A DNA stretch of 64,000 nt, from assembly GCF_002803515.1 (NCBI RefSeq), contig NZ_PHQX01000001.1:1-64000 (forward strand), in the 5' to 3' direction. Below, one piece after another: positions 16,313-27,232 of this stretch. This DNA comes from Stenotrophomonas lactitubi (GTDB lineage Bacteria > Pseudomonadota > Gammaproteobacteria > Xanthomonadales > Xanthomonadaceae). The translations under genes were made by a program, and so were the position numbers. How positions within the stretch are numbered: position 1 is the first letter of the stretch; each line of letters starts with the position of its first letter. The notes under the pieces are model-generated. The model was not told the origin of the DNA. It searched no databases and worked only from the letters and a program-made list of their open reading frames with translations.

Positions 16313-17134
16313 TTACGCCAGCCGCAGGGCCAACACGCCGGCCACGATCAACGCCGCCGCCAGCCAACGCGCGCGCGGCACCCGCTCGCGCAGCAGGAAC
16401 ACCGAGATCAGCAGCGCGAACAGGATCGACGATTCGCGCAGCGCCGACACCATGGCCACCGGCACCTGGGTCATCGCCCACAGCGCCATCGCATACGATG
16501 CGGTGGTGCCGATGCCGCCGGCCACGCCCAGCGGCCAGTGCTGGCGCGCATACGCCAGCAACTTGCCGCGCTGCCGATGCAGCGCCCACAGCGGCAACGG
16601 AATGCCCGACAGCAGGAACAGCCACAACGTGTAGCTCAGCGCATTGCCGGACAGCCGTGCGCCCTGCGCATCGACCAGCGTGTAGGTGGCGATCATCGCG
16701 GCGGTCAGCAACGGCAGCCGCAGCTGGCCGCTGCGTGCGCCGCGGGCCATGCACAGGATGCCGCCACTCACCAGAATGACGCCGAGCCAGGCCGACGGCG
16801 GCAGGCGTTCGCCGAGCGCGGCGCCGGCCAACGCAACCAGGATCGGCGCGCAGCCGCGCATCATCGGATACGCCAGGCTCATGTCGACCTGCTGGTAGCA
16901 GCGTGCGACCAACGCGTAGTACGTCACCTGCAGCAGCACCGATGCGATCAGCCACGGCCAGCTTTCCGCGGCGGGGAAGGGCAGCCACGGCAAGACGAGC
17001 GCAGACAACAGCGCGGCGCTGCCGGTGACCAGCACCGTGCCGAGAAACTTGTCCGGCCCGCGTTTGACGATCGCGTTCCAGCTGGCGTGCAGTGCAGCGG
17101 CAGCGAGGACCAGCAGGAAGAGGGAAAGCGGCAT
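16313..17134 (-). CDS. EamA/DMT-family membrane transporter
   Basis: This 273-residue protein has about ten hydrophobic helices in two EamA-type repeats, typical of drug/metabolite transporters. Recognisable pieces are ALHASWNAIVKRGPD near the start, the AYPMMRGCAPILVALAGAALGE stretch closing the first repeat, and VAMVSALRESSILFALLISV in the second. I start at the ATG at 17134 (MPLSLFLLVLAAAALHASWN), where the first helix begins; an upstream in-frame ATG adds 14 polar residues. The substrate is unknown. A possible Shine-Dalgarno site cannot be picked with confidence. Confidence 0.82.
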   Translation of the reverse strand: MPLSLFLLVLAAAALHASWNAIVKRGPDKFLGTVLVTGSAALLSALVLPWLPFPAAESWPWLIASVLLQVTYYALVARCYQQVDMSLAYPMMRGCAPILVALAGAALGERLPPSAWLGVILVSGGILCMARGARSGQLRLPLLTAAMIATYTLVDAQGARLSGNALSYTLWLFLLSGIPLPLWALHRQRGKLLAYARQHWPLGVAGGIGTTASYAMALWAMTQVPVAMVSALRESSILFALLISVFLLRERVPRARWLAAALIVAGVLALRLA

Positions 17135-17165
17135 CGGGTGATGATGCCATGCGGGGAAAAATGAA

Positions 17166-17283
17166 ACGCCGGGCATTGCCCGGCGTCAGCCTTGAAAATG
17201 TGCCAATCAAGGTTGGCGTTCTGGTAGGTGCCAACCTTGGTTGGCACGTCACAGCGGTGCGGACCCAGGTCCGCACCCACCAC
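17166..17283. repeat. Cluster of short palindromes (SMAG and related) between the DMT transporter and valS
   Basis: Three hairpins lie here: ACGCCGGGCATTGCCCGGCGT (17166-17186), GTAG followed by GTGCCAACCTTGGTTGGCAC (17224-17248), and GTGCGGACCCAGGTCCGCAC (about 17257-17276). A partial GTGCCAATCAAGGTTGGC is also present at about 17200. They fill the gap between the DMT start and the valS stop. I see no terminator T tract for valS. Confidence 0.75.
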
Positions 17284-17290
17284 GGAGGCG

Positions 17291-20119
<2,829 letters not shown>

Positions 20120-20153
20120 GCGGGGGAACCAGTCATCAAGGCGGGAAGGGAGA

Positions 20154-20345
20154 TCAGCGCGACCCGAGGGTGCGCCGGATCTTCTGGTCGGTGTGGTACT
20201 GGCTGACCGAATAGGCAGCCCAGATCGCCGCAGGCAGCCAGCCGATCAGGGTGATCTGCAGGATCAGGCAGACGATGCCGGCAAACGGCCGGCCGATGGT
20301 GAAAAAGGACAGCCAGGGAAGAATCAGGGCGATCAGCAGGCGCAT
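20154..20345 (-). CDS. YqaE/Pmp3 family small membrane protein
   Basis: This 63-residue protein has two hydrophobic helices and matches the Pmp3/YqaE (UPF0057) family, with [20 protein letters not shown] and [14 protein letters not shown] start it at the ATG at 20345; the preceding in-frame TTG would add one residue. Family members are linked to membrane potential and stress in yeast and plants, and the bacterial role is unclear. It lies between holC and valS and probably shares their transcript. Confidence 0.85.
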   Translation of the reverse strand: MRLLIALILPWLSFFTIGRPFAGIVCLILQITLIGWLPAAIWAAYSVSQYHTDQKIRRTLGSR

Positions 20346-20364
20346 CAAGGGGTCCTCGCAGGGC

Positions 20365-20790
20365 TTACATGTCGTGCTTGTTCAGGTCGTAACCGGCGGT
20401 CTTGTACTGGCGCCAGCGCTCGCGCAGCGGTTCGCGCGCTTCCGGATCGGCCGGCACCACTTCCAGCACGCGCTCGCACTGGCCAAGCCAGGGTTCGTCG
20501 CGCAGGTTGATCACCAGCGGCCGCACGGGCGCCTCGCCACCGGGCGGGGCGATCAGTACCAGCGCTTCTTCCTCGTCCACGTCCTCACCCACGATCTGGT
20601 GCGGAATGTAGGCATCGTCGTCGAACGACCAGAGAAGTTCGTCCAGTTCTTCGGCCTGGGCCTGGTCGCGGGCCAGCACCAGGGTGAACAACCCGGCGTC
20701 GTTGGCCTTGCGCGCCAGTTCGCAGACCAGGCGCAACGGCTCGGTCAGGAAGCGGGGCTTGGCGATCAGGTAGAAGTCGGCGCGGGGCAT
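20365..20790 (-). CDS. holC: DNA polymerase III chi subunit
   Basis: This 141-residue protein is the chi subunit of the clamp-loader complex, which links psi to single-strand binding protein at the replication fork. It opens with MPRADFYLIAKPRF and contains the family segments LARKANDAGLFTLVLARDQ, LDELLWSFDDDAYIPHQ and PLVINLRDE. The start at 20790 removes 11 non-homologous residues of the longer frame. It is located between pepA and valS, the same order as in E. coli. Confidence 0.94.
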   Translation of the reverse strand: MPRADFYLIAKPRFLTEPLRLVCELARKANDAGLFTLVLARDQAQAEELDELLWSFDDDAYIPHQIVGEDVDEEEALVLIAPPGGEAPVRPLVINLRDEPWLGQCERVLEVVPADPEAREPLRERWRQYKTAGYDLNKHDM

Positions 20791-20887
20791 GGCGGCATCC
20801 AGGTGAGGCAGGTGCCTATCCATGCCGGCTGACGGCTGGAGCGGCGAGGCCCCGGCCGGCGGTTGCCGGCCAGGGTCAGGTACAGCG

Positions 20888-22366
20888 TCAGGCGCGGGCG
20901 ACCTGGTCCAGCAGCCACTGGCTCAGCAGGCCGACCGGACGGCCGGTGGCCATGCCGCGCTTGCCTTCATCGCTGGCCACGCCGGCGATGTCCAGGTGGG
21001 CCCAGCGCTGGCCTTCGGCGAAGCGCGACAGGAAGCAGCCGGCGGTGATGGCACCGGCCCAGCGGCCGCCGATGTTGTAGACGTCGGCGAAGCTGGAATC
21101 CAGCATCGGCTGGTACTCGTCCCACAGCGGCAGGCGCCAGGCGCGGTCGAAGACCTGCTCGCCGGCGGCCAGCAGCTCGTTGGCCAGGTCGTCGTGCTTG
21201 CTCATCAGGCCCGCGGTCTGGTGGCCGAGGGCGACCATGCAGGCACCGGTCAGGGTGGCCACGTCGACCAGCGCCTGCGGCTCGAAGCGCTGCGCGTAGG
21301 TCAGGGCGTCGCACAGGATCAGGCGGCCCTCGGCGTCGGTGTTGCCGACTTCGATGGTCTTGCCCGACATCGAGGTGATGACGTCGGACGGGCGGTAGGC
21401 ATTGCCGTCGATGGCGTTTTCCACCGCCGGCACCACCACCACCAGGTTCAACGGCAGCTTGGCCTTGACCGCAGCGACGAAGGTGCCGATGACGTTGGCG
21501 CCACCGCACATGTCGTACTTCATCTCTTCGATGCCGCCCTGGGTCTTCAGGTTGACGCCGCCGGTATCGAAGGTGATGCCCTTGCCGACCAGCACGTAGG
21601 GCTTGGCGTCGCCGCCATTGCTCCACTTCAGCACCACCAGGCGCGGGCGGTTGGCCGAGCCACGGGCCACGGCCAGCAGCGAGCCCATGCCCAGCGCTTC
21701 CATCTGGGTCTCGTCGAGGATCTCGGCTTCGGCACCGTCATGCTCGCCGGCGAATTTCACGCCCACTTCAGCCAGATAGGCCGGGGTGCAGTAGTTCGGC
21801 GGCAGGTTGCCCAGCTCGCGGGCAAACTCGACACCGGCAGCGATGGCCTGGCCCTGGGCCAGGGCCTGCGCATCCTCACCGGCGATGGCCAGCTGGGCCA
21901 GGCCGGCATCGTCGGCCTTCTTCTTGCCCAGGGTGGCGGTGTAGCGGTAGGCCGCGTGGTCGGCGGCAATCACTGCCTGGCGGATCGCCCAGGCCGCGTC
22001 GCGGTCCTTCACCGCCACCTCGGACAGGGTGAACAGTGCGCTGCGGGCAGCGCCGGCCTTCAGCGCGCGCACGGCATCACCGACTGCCTTCAGGTACTGC
22101 GGCACGCCGAAGCGGGCGGCATCGCCGAGGCCGACCACCAGCACGCGCGGGGCGGTCACGCCCGGCAGGTCGTGCAGCAGGGTGGTGGCGCCGGTCTTGC
22201 CGGACAGGTCGCCGCGCTGGGCCAGGGCCGCCAGGCGGCCACCGCTTGCAGCATCCAGTGCCTGCGCGGACGCAGTCAGGGTATGGTCGGCATAGGCGCC
22301 GACGACGAGGCAGTCAACGGCGGCCGAAGCCGCAGCGAGGTGGTTCAGGGTGAATTCGAGAGCCAT
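20888..22366 (-). CDS. pepA: Leucyl (cytosol) aminopeptidase
   Basis: This encodes a 492-residue dizinc M17 aminopeptidase that removes N-terminal residues from peptides; in E. coli PepA also binds DNA as a XerCD accessory factor. The M17 signature NTDAEGRL is present, and upstream lie [17 protein letters not shown] and [13 protein letters not shown], which carry the metal-binding and catalytic residues. I start at the ATG at 22366 ([20 protein letters not shown]). The gene is divergent from lptF across 104 bases, a conserved arrangement. Whether it acts in Xer recombination here is unknown, though xerD lies 3 kb away. Confidence 0.95.
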   Translation of the reverse strand: MALEFTLNHLAAASAAVDCLVVGAYADHTLTASAQALDAASGGRLAALAQRGDLSGKTGATTLLHDLPGVTAPRVLVVGLGDAARFGVPQYLKAVGDAVRALKAGAARSALFTLSEVAVKDRDAAWAIRQAVIAADHAAYRYTATLGKKKADDAGLAQLAIAGEDAQALAQGQAIAAGVEFARELGNLPPNYCTPAYLAEVGVKFAGEHDGAEAEILDETQMEALGMGSLLAVARGSANRPRLVVLKWSNGGDAKPYVLVGKGITFDTGGVNLKTQGGIEEMKYDMCGGANVIGTFVAAVKAKLPLNLVVVVPAVENAIDGNAYRPSDVITSMSGKTIEVGNTDAEGRLILCDALTYAQRFEPQALVDVATLTGACMVALGHQTAGLMSKHDDLANELLAAGEQVFDRAWRLPLWDEYQPMLDSSFADVYNIGGRWAGAITAGCFLSRFAEGQRWAHLDIAGVASDEGKRGMATGRPVGLLSQWLLDQVARA

Positions 22367-22470
22367 TGAGCAGATTCCATTGGCAAGTCCGTACAATCGC
22401 GGACCGTTTACGCCCAGACGCTAGACTGGGCGGCACCGCGAACGAACCTGAGAGTTTAAACCACCGCCCC
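22367..22470. promoter_or_regulatory. Divergent pepA/lptF promoter region
   Basis: This 104-base region must hold promoters for both genes. A -10-like TACAAT at 22392-22397 faces lptF, and the hairpin GCCCAGACGCTAGACTGGGC follows at about 22411-22430. No convincing -35 box at standard spacing could be found. Confidence 0.45.
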
Positions 22471-23553
22471 ATGTTGAAGCTCGACCGCTATCTATTGGGC
22501 GATTTCGTCCAGAGTTTCCTGGCTACCCTGATCGTCCTGCTGGTGGTCAGCGTGGGCGGCGTGCTGGTGGACATCCTCGGCAACATCGCCGACGGGCGGC
22601 TGCCGGCCAAGCTGCTGTTCTCGCAGCTGGGCCTGCAGTTCATCGTCTACATGCCGCTGATCCTGCCGCTGGCACTGATGCTGGGCCTGCTGCTGGCCAT
22701 CGCCCGCCTCTACCGCGACTCGGAAATGGCGGTCATCACCGCCATCGGTGTCGGCCCCAAACGCCTGCTCAAGCCCCTGCTGCTGCTGGTGCTGCCGGTG
22801 ATTGCGGTGGTCGGCGCCTGTTCGCTGTGGCTGGGGCCCTGGGCCCAGCGCACCGCCGAACAGATGATCCAGGACGCCAACCGCAGCGTGCTGATGGCCG
22901 GCCTGGAGCCGGGCCGGTTCACTCCGCTGCCCAATGGTGGCGTGGTCTATGTCGCCTCCATCTCCCCCGATGGCAGCCAGCTGGGCCGGGTGTTCCTGCA
23001 GCGGCAGAAGGAGGATCGCCTTGAAGTGGTGTCCGCCGCCAGCGGTCGCATGTACTTCGAAGGCGCCCGCCAGCGCTTCCTGGAACTGGATGATGGCCAC
23101 CAGTTGGAAGGGCCGGCGGCTGGTGCGCTGGATTACCGTCTGGCGACTTTCGCCCGCAACGACGTGGCGCTGCCCGACGGCAGCGAGGCCCGCAAGAGTG
23201 ATGATCCCGAACTGATGCCGACCACCGCGCTGTTCGGCGACAAGCGTCCCGAGGCGCAGGCACAGCTGCACCGCCGCCTGGCCCCGCCGCTGATCGCGCT
23301 GGCCTTCGCCCTGCTGACCGTGCCGCTGGGCCGCAGTTCGCCGCGCCAGCAGCGCTACGGCCGGATGATGCTGGCCCTGCTGGCCTACATGGTCGGCACC
23401 AACATGATGTTCATCGGCAGCGGCTGGATTGCCAACGGCCAGATTCCGTCGGCGCTTGGCCTGTGGTGGCTGACCCTGCCGCTGCTGGCACTGGCGATCT
23501 GGATGTACGCGCGTGATGGCCGCATGGCCCGCCCGAAGGGAGCCCGCGCATGA
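22471..23553 (+). CDS. lptF: LPS export ABC permease LptF
   Basis: This encodes a 360-residue inner-membrane permease of the LptB2FG transporter, which extracts lipopolysaccharide from the inner membrane and pushes it onto the LptC-LptA bridge. It shows the YjgP/YjgQ layout of three helices, a large periplasmic beta-jellyroll domain (about residues 130-260), and three further helices. The opening MLKLDRYLLGDFVQSFLATL and the PLALMLGLLLAIARLYRDSE stretch are characteristic. The ATG at 22471 is chosen over an upstream in-frame ATG that would read into the pepA leader. It overlaps lptG by four bases. Confidence 0.93.
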   Translation: MLKLDRYLLGDFVQSFLATLIVLLVVSVGGVLVDILGNIADGRLPAKLLFSQLGLQFIVYMPLILPLALMLGLLLAIARLYRDSEMAVITAIGVGPKRLLKPLLLLVLPVIAVVGACSLWLGPWAQRTAEQMIQDANRSVLMAGLEPGRFTPLPNGGVVYVASISPDGSQLGRVFLQRQKEDRLEVVSAASGRMYFEGARQRFLELDDGHQLEGPAAGALDYRLATFARNDVALPDGSEARKSDDPELMPTTALFGDKRPEAQAQLHRRLAPPLIALAFALLTVPLGRSSPRQQRYGRMMLALLAYMVGTNMMFIGSGWIANGQIPSALGLWWLTLPLLALAIWMYARDGRMARPKGARA

Positions 23554-24656
23554 TGCTGCGACCGATGCGTTTCGACCTGTACCTGGGCCGGGCAGTGCTG
23601 GGTACCGTGCTGCTGACCTGGGCGGTGCTGGTCGGCCTGGACGTGCTGATGGCCTTCTCCGGCGAGTTCAAGGACATCGGCAAGAACGGCTATTCGCTGG
23701 GCCATGCGGCAGCCTGGGTGCTGTACACCGTGCCGCGCCGGGCCTACACGATGTTCCCGACCGCAGCGGTGATCGGCGCGCTGATGGGCCTGGGCCAGCT
23801 GGCCGCGACCTCGGAGCTGACCGCGCTGCGCGCGCTGGGCCTGTCGCGCAAGCGCCTGAGCGTGTCGGTGGCGATCGCGCTGTCGCTGCTGACCGGGCTG
23901 ATGGTGATCAGTGCCGAGACCCTGGGGCCCTGGGGCCAGAACCGCGCCGATTCGCTGAAGATGAGTGCCAAGTGGGGCACCGACATGGCGGTGGCGCGTT
24001 ACTCCGGCCTGTGGGCGCGCGAGGGTGACACCTTCCTCAACGCACAGACGGGCGAAGAACAGCTGGTGGGCGAAAAGGGCACCCGGCTGATCCTGCGTGA
24101 CGTGCGCCTCTACAGGATCAACGAGGACGGGCGGGTCGGCACGCTGACCCATGCCGCCACCGCCGAGCATGACAAGGACGGCTGGGTGCTGACCGGCGTG
24201 CGCCGCGACACCTTCGGCGAGCGCTCGGCAACGCGCCAGGAAGTGGCCCGTGAGCCGTGGAATTCCAAGCTGGACGCCGGAGCCCTGGCCACCGGCATCG
24301 CCAAGCCGCGCAACCTCAGCGTGTCCGAGCTGAGCACCAGCATCGCCTACCGCGAGCGCAACGGCCTGGATGCACGCGACTATGAGGATGTGTACTGGAG
24401 CCGCTGGTTCTATCCGTTGAATGTGCTGGCGCTGTGCCTGGCGGCGGTGCCGTTCGCGTTCGGTTCGCTGCGCAGTGGCGGCATGGGCAAGCGCCTGTTC
24501 CTGGGCATCCTGTTCGCGCTGGCGTTCTGGCTGCTGCAGCTGTTCTTCGGTCGCATGGCCGGCGCGCTGAAGTTCGACTACCGCATTGCCTACGCGCTGC
24601 CGCCGATCGTGATGCTGGCGGTGTCCGGATTGTTGTTCCGGCGCAAATCGGGCTGA
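23550..24656 (+). CDS. lptG: LPS export ABC permease LptG
   Basis: This encodes the 368-residue partner permease of LptF in the LPS exporter. It has the same six-helix and jellyroll plan, with RFDLYLGRAVLGTVLLTWAV at the start and MGLGQLAATSELTALRALGL as the coupling-helix region. The last two helices are rich in Leu/Phe and end in GLLFRRKSG. The start overlaps the lptF stop (ATGA), so the two subunits are translationally coupled, as expected for a 1:1 complex. Confidence 0.93.
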   Translation: MMLRPMRFDLYLGRAVLGTVLLTWAVLVGLDVLMAFSGEFKDIGKNGYSLGHAAAWVLYTVPRRAYTMFPTAAVIGALMGLGQLAATSELTALRALGLSRKRLSVSVAIALSLLTGLMVISAETLGPWGQNRADSLKMSAKWGTDMAVARYSGLWAREGDTFLNAQTGEEQLVGEKGTRLILRDVRLYRINEDGRVGTLTHAATAEHDKDGWVLTGVRRDTFGERSATRQEVAREPWNSKLDAGALATGIAKPRNLSVSELSTSIAYRERNGLDARDYEDVYWSRWFYPLNVLALCLAAVPFAFGSLRSGGMGKRLFLGILFALAFWLLQLFFGRMAGALKFDYRIAYALPPIVMLAVSGLLFRRKSG

Positions 24657-24663
24657 TTCCGGT

Positions 24664-24686
24664 GGCGCCGGGCCCTGCCCGGCGCT
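24664..24686. repeat. REP-like palindrome after lptG
   Basis: GCGCCGGGC at 24665-24673 pairs with GCCCGGCGC at 24677-24685 over a three-base loop. It sits between the convergent lptG and RDD genes and has no T tract, so it is more likely a REP/SMAG relative than a terminator. Confidence 0.6.
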
Positions 24687-24697
24687 GCCAGCACAGG

Positions 24698-25186
24698 TCA
24701 GCGCTTCGGCATCCGCCGCAGCCGCGTGGCGCTCGCGCGGTCGTGCCAGGTCAGCCGCTGGCGATCCACCAGCGCCCACCAGAAGCCCACTCCGCCCAGC
24801 AGCAACGACAGCGTGCCCACCGCAAACCGCAGCCACAGCTGGCCGCGTCGCAACGGCGTGCCATCGCGTGATTCCAGCTTCAAGCGCCACGGGCGCATGC
24901 CCAGTGTCTGCCCGCCGCGCCGCCAGCTGGCGGTGGCATACCACCCGGTCAAGCCCCAGCACACTGCCCACAGCAGCCATTGCCAAGCGCTGAAAGGCGC
25001 GATGTTGTCGCGCTGCGCATGGCCGCTGAAGGTATAGGCCAGGGTGAACACGGTGCCGGCCAGCATCCACAAGGCCAGCACCGGCAACGCGTCATAGATC
25101 ATCGCCAGCAGGCGCCACAGCAGCAGCGCGCGCGGGCGGGGCGTATCAGCGGCGACGTGGGCCGCATCGGTGGCGGGGCTCGACAT
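24698..25186 (-). CDS. RDD family membrane protein
   Basis: This 162-residue inner-membrane protein has the RDD domain: [20 protein letters not shown] (the Arg-x-x-Ala..Asp start), then [20 protein letters not shown], and the final helix ending [15 protein letters not shown]. Three or four hydrophobic helices are visible. I start at the ATG at 25186; the long upstream open frame runs into xerD and is not plausible. Function is unknown; some RDD proteins act as transporters. It is divergent from xerD across 56 bases. Confidence 0.85.
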   Translation of the reverse strand: MSSPATDAAHVAADTPRPRALLLWRLLAMIYDALPVLALWMLAGTVFTLAYTFSGHAQRDNIAPFSAWQWLLWAVCWGLTGWYATASWRRGGQTLGMRPWRLKLESRDGTPLRRGQLWLRFAVGTLSLLLGGVGFWWALVDRQRLTWHDRASATRLRRMPKR

Positions 25187-25242
25187 GTGCCGAGCATACG
25201 CAATGCTGGCCGTGCCCGCAGTTGGCCTCGTATCCTGCGTGC

Positions 25243-26220
25243 ATGGCCGCCACTTCCACTCCCGCCGAACGTCGTCAGCTGGTCCAGCAACTGCCCGAGC
25301 TGCGCGGCGAGGACAGCCAGCGCATCCTGCGTTTCCTCGACGCGATCTGGGCCGAGCACGGCCTGGCCCGTGCCACGCTGGACAGCTACCGCCGCGACCT
25401 CGAAGGCCTGGCGCGCTGGTGTGATGGACGCGACGGGGGGCTGGCCGGTGTTGAACGTGCCGGCCTGTTCGATTACCTGGCATGGCGCACCCGTCACAAC
25501 TGGTCGCCGCGCAGCAACGCGCGCTTGCTGTCGGCGCTGCGCGCGTTCTTTGCCGACGCTGTGCGGCGTGGCGAACGCAGTGAAGATCCCAGTGCACTGC
25601 TCGATCCGCCGAAGCTGCCACGGCTGCTGCCCAAGGCGCTGGCCGAGAGCCAGATCGATGCGCTGCTGGCGGCGCCGGATATCGACAGTCCGCTCGGCCT
25701 GCGCGACCGCGCCATGCTGGAACTGATGTATGCCGCCGGGCTGCGCGTGAGCGAGCTGGTGCTGCTGCCTGCCACGGCGGTGAACCTGCGCCAGGGGGTG
25801 CTGCGGGTGACCGGCAAGGGCAGCAAGGAGCGCCTGGTGCCGCTGGGCGAGGAGTCGCAGTACTGGCTGGAACGTTACCTGCAGCAGTCGCGACCGCAAC
25901 TGGTGGGCAAGGGCAAGGTGCAGGCGCTGGCCGACGGGCAGACGCCCTTGTTCATCGAACCGGCCCTGCATGGCTTGACCCGCCAGGCGTTCTGGCACCT
26001 CGTCAAGCGTTATGCGGCGGTGGCCGGCATCGACCCAGCGCGGATCAGTCCGCATGGCCTGCGGCACAGTTTCGCCACCCACCTGCTGAACCGTGGCGCC
26101 GATCTGCGCGCGCTGCAGATGCTGTTGGGCCACAGCTCACTGTCCACTACCCAGATCTACACGCTGGTCGCACGCGAACACCTGCAGAAACTGCACGCCC
26201 GCCATCATCCACGCGGCTGA
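25243..26220 (+). CDS. xerD: Site-specific tyrosine recombinase XerD
   Basis: This 325-residue recombinase works with XerC at the dif site to resolve chromosome dimers. All catalytic residues can be placed: Arg168 (AGLRVSEL), Lys in the [11 protein letters not shown] hairpin, His271 and Arg274 ([12 protein letters not shown]), His297 ([13 protein letters not shown]) and Tyr306. An N-terminal SAM-like core-binding domain precedes them. It is about 27 residues longer than E. coli XerD, mostly at the N terminus and in the [15 protein letters not shown] insertion. The neighbour dsbC follows, as in E. coli, which supports XerD rather than XerC. Confidence 0.93.
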   Translation: MAATSTPAERRQLVQQLPELRGEDSQRILRFLDAIWAEHGLARATLDSYRRDLEGLARWCDGRDGGLAGVERAGLFDYLAWRTRHNWSPRSNARLLSALRAFFADAVRRGERSEDPSALLDPPKLPRLLPKALAESQIDALLAAPDIDSPLGLRDRAMLELMYAAGLRVSELVLLPATAVNLRQGVLRVTGKGSKERLVPLGEESQYWLERYLQQSRPQLVGKGKVQALADGQTPLFIEPALHGLTRQAFWHLVKRYAAVAGIDPARISPHGLRHSFATHLLNRGADLRALQMLLGHSSLSTTQIYTLVAREHLQKLHARHHPRG

Positions 26221-26320
26221 GCCCACGGCTGAACCCCTGCCGGGCCTGTGCGCGGCATCGCGGACCGCTCAGGATGGCTGTGTCAGAATCCGAAGTCTTC
26301 TTTCTGCTGCGGACTGCTCC

Positions 26321-27112
26321 ATGCTCCGATTCGCCATCGCCGCCGTGTTCGGCGCGCTCAGCCTGAGTGCCTGCGCCCAGCCCGCCCCGCCCGCCGCAAA
26401 GGCGCCCGCCGCAGCGGCAGCCAAGGCCGGTCCTGCCGCCACCGCCAATGCTCCGGCCGAGCAGGCCGTGCGCAAGGCACTGACCGAGCTCAACCCCGGC
26501 TTCCAGGTGGATTACATCGGCGCCGCGCCCTTCCCTGGCTTCCGTGAAGTGGTGGTCTCCGGCCAGCTGCTGTACGTCTCCGACGACGGCCGCTACCTGT
26601 TCCAGTCGCAGCCCTACGACACCCGCGCCAAGAGCCCGGCCAACAGCGAAGGCCTGCTGGGCTACCGTCGCGACCTGCTGGCCAAGGCCAATCATGGTGA
26701 CCGCATCGTGTTCGCCGCGCCGAACGCGAAATACACCATCAGCGTGTTCACCGATATCGAATGCGGCTACTGCCGCAAGCTGCACCAGGACATCGCCGAG
26801 CTCAACCGCAACGGCATCACCGTTGAATACCTGGCGTTCCCGCGCATGGGGCTGGGCAGCAAGGATTACACCGACATGATCTCGGTCTGGTGCGCGGCCG
26901 ATCGTCGCCAGGCCCTGACCAATGCCAAGCGTGGTGGCACGGTGGCCGCGAAGAACTGCACCAACCCGGTGGCCATGCAGTACGCCCTGGGCCAGCAGCT
27001 GGGGGTGAACGGTACGCCGGCCATCTTCGCGCCGGATGGCACCCAGCTCGGCGGCTACCTGCCGCCGGCGCAGCTGCGTGCCGCGCTGGAGAAGCTGTCG
27101 GCCAAGCGCTGA
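26321..27112 (+). CDS. dsbC: Thiol:disulfide interchange protein DsbC
   Basis: This is a 263-residue periplasmic disulfide isomerase. The active-site CGYC is at residues 148-151 (DIECGYCRKLH), followed by VEYLAFPRMG and the cis-proline segment GVNGTPAIF. The N-terminal part holds the dimerisation domain. The leader MLRFAIAAVFGALSLSACA contains LSAC, so the protein may be a lipoprotein rather than freely soluble, followed by an Ala/Pro/Lys-rich tether of about 25 residues that E. coli DsbC lacks. DsbC should help fold disulfide-containing secreted enzymes such as those leaving by the xps system. A terminator lies downstream at 27200-27232. Confidence 0.9.
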   Translation: MLRFAIAAVFGALSLSACAQPAPPAAKAPAAAAAKAGPAATANAPAEQAVRKALTELNPGFQVDYIGAAPFPGFREVVVSGQLLYVSDDGRYLFQSQPYDTRAKSPANSEGLLGYRRDLLAKANHGDRIVFAAPNAKYTISVFTDIECGYCRKLHQDIAELNRNGITVEYLAFPRMGLGSKDYTDMISVWCAADRRQALTNAKRGGTVAAKNCTNPVAMQYALGQQLGVNGTPAIFAPDGTQLGGYLPPAQLRAALEKLSAKR

Positions 27113-27121
27113 CCGAAACGC

Positions 27122-27180
27122 CGCCGGGCATGGCCCGGCGCTACCGTGGATGGGCGGGTAGCGCCGGGCCATGCCCGGCG
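27122..27180. repeat. Inverted SMAG pair (REPIN-like), CGCCGGGC class
   Basis: Two copies of the CGCCGGGC(AT)GCCCGGCG palindrome, each next to a GTAG (27158-27161) or its complement CTAC (27141-27144), face away from each other with 13 bases between. This is the layout of a REPIN, the mobile doublet form of REP sequences. It separates the dsbC stop from its terminator. Confidence 0.85.
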
Positions 27181-27199
27181 GATGTGGCAACGCGAACGA

Positions 27200-27232
27200 G
27201 GCCGGGGACGTAGTGCGTCCCCGGCCTTTTTC
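27200..27232 (+). terminator. Intrinsic terminator downstream of dsbC
   Basis: GGCCGGGGACG and CGTCCCCGGCC form an 11-base-pair stem around TAGTG, followed by five T residues. It ends directly before the stop codon of the convergent chitinase gene. Confidence 0.9.
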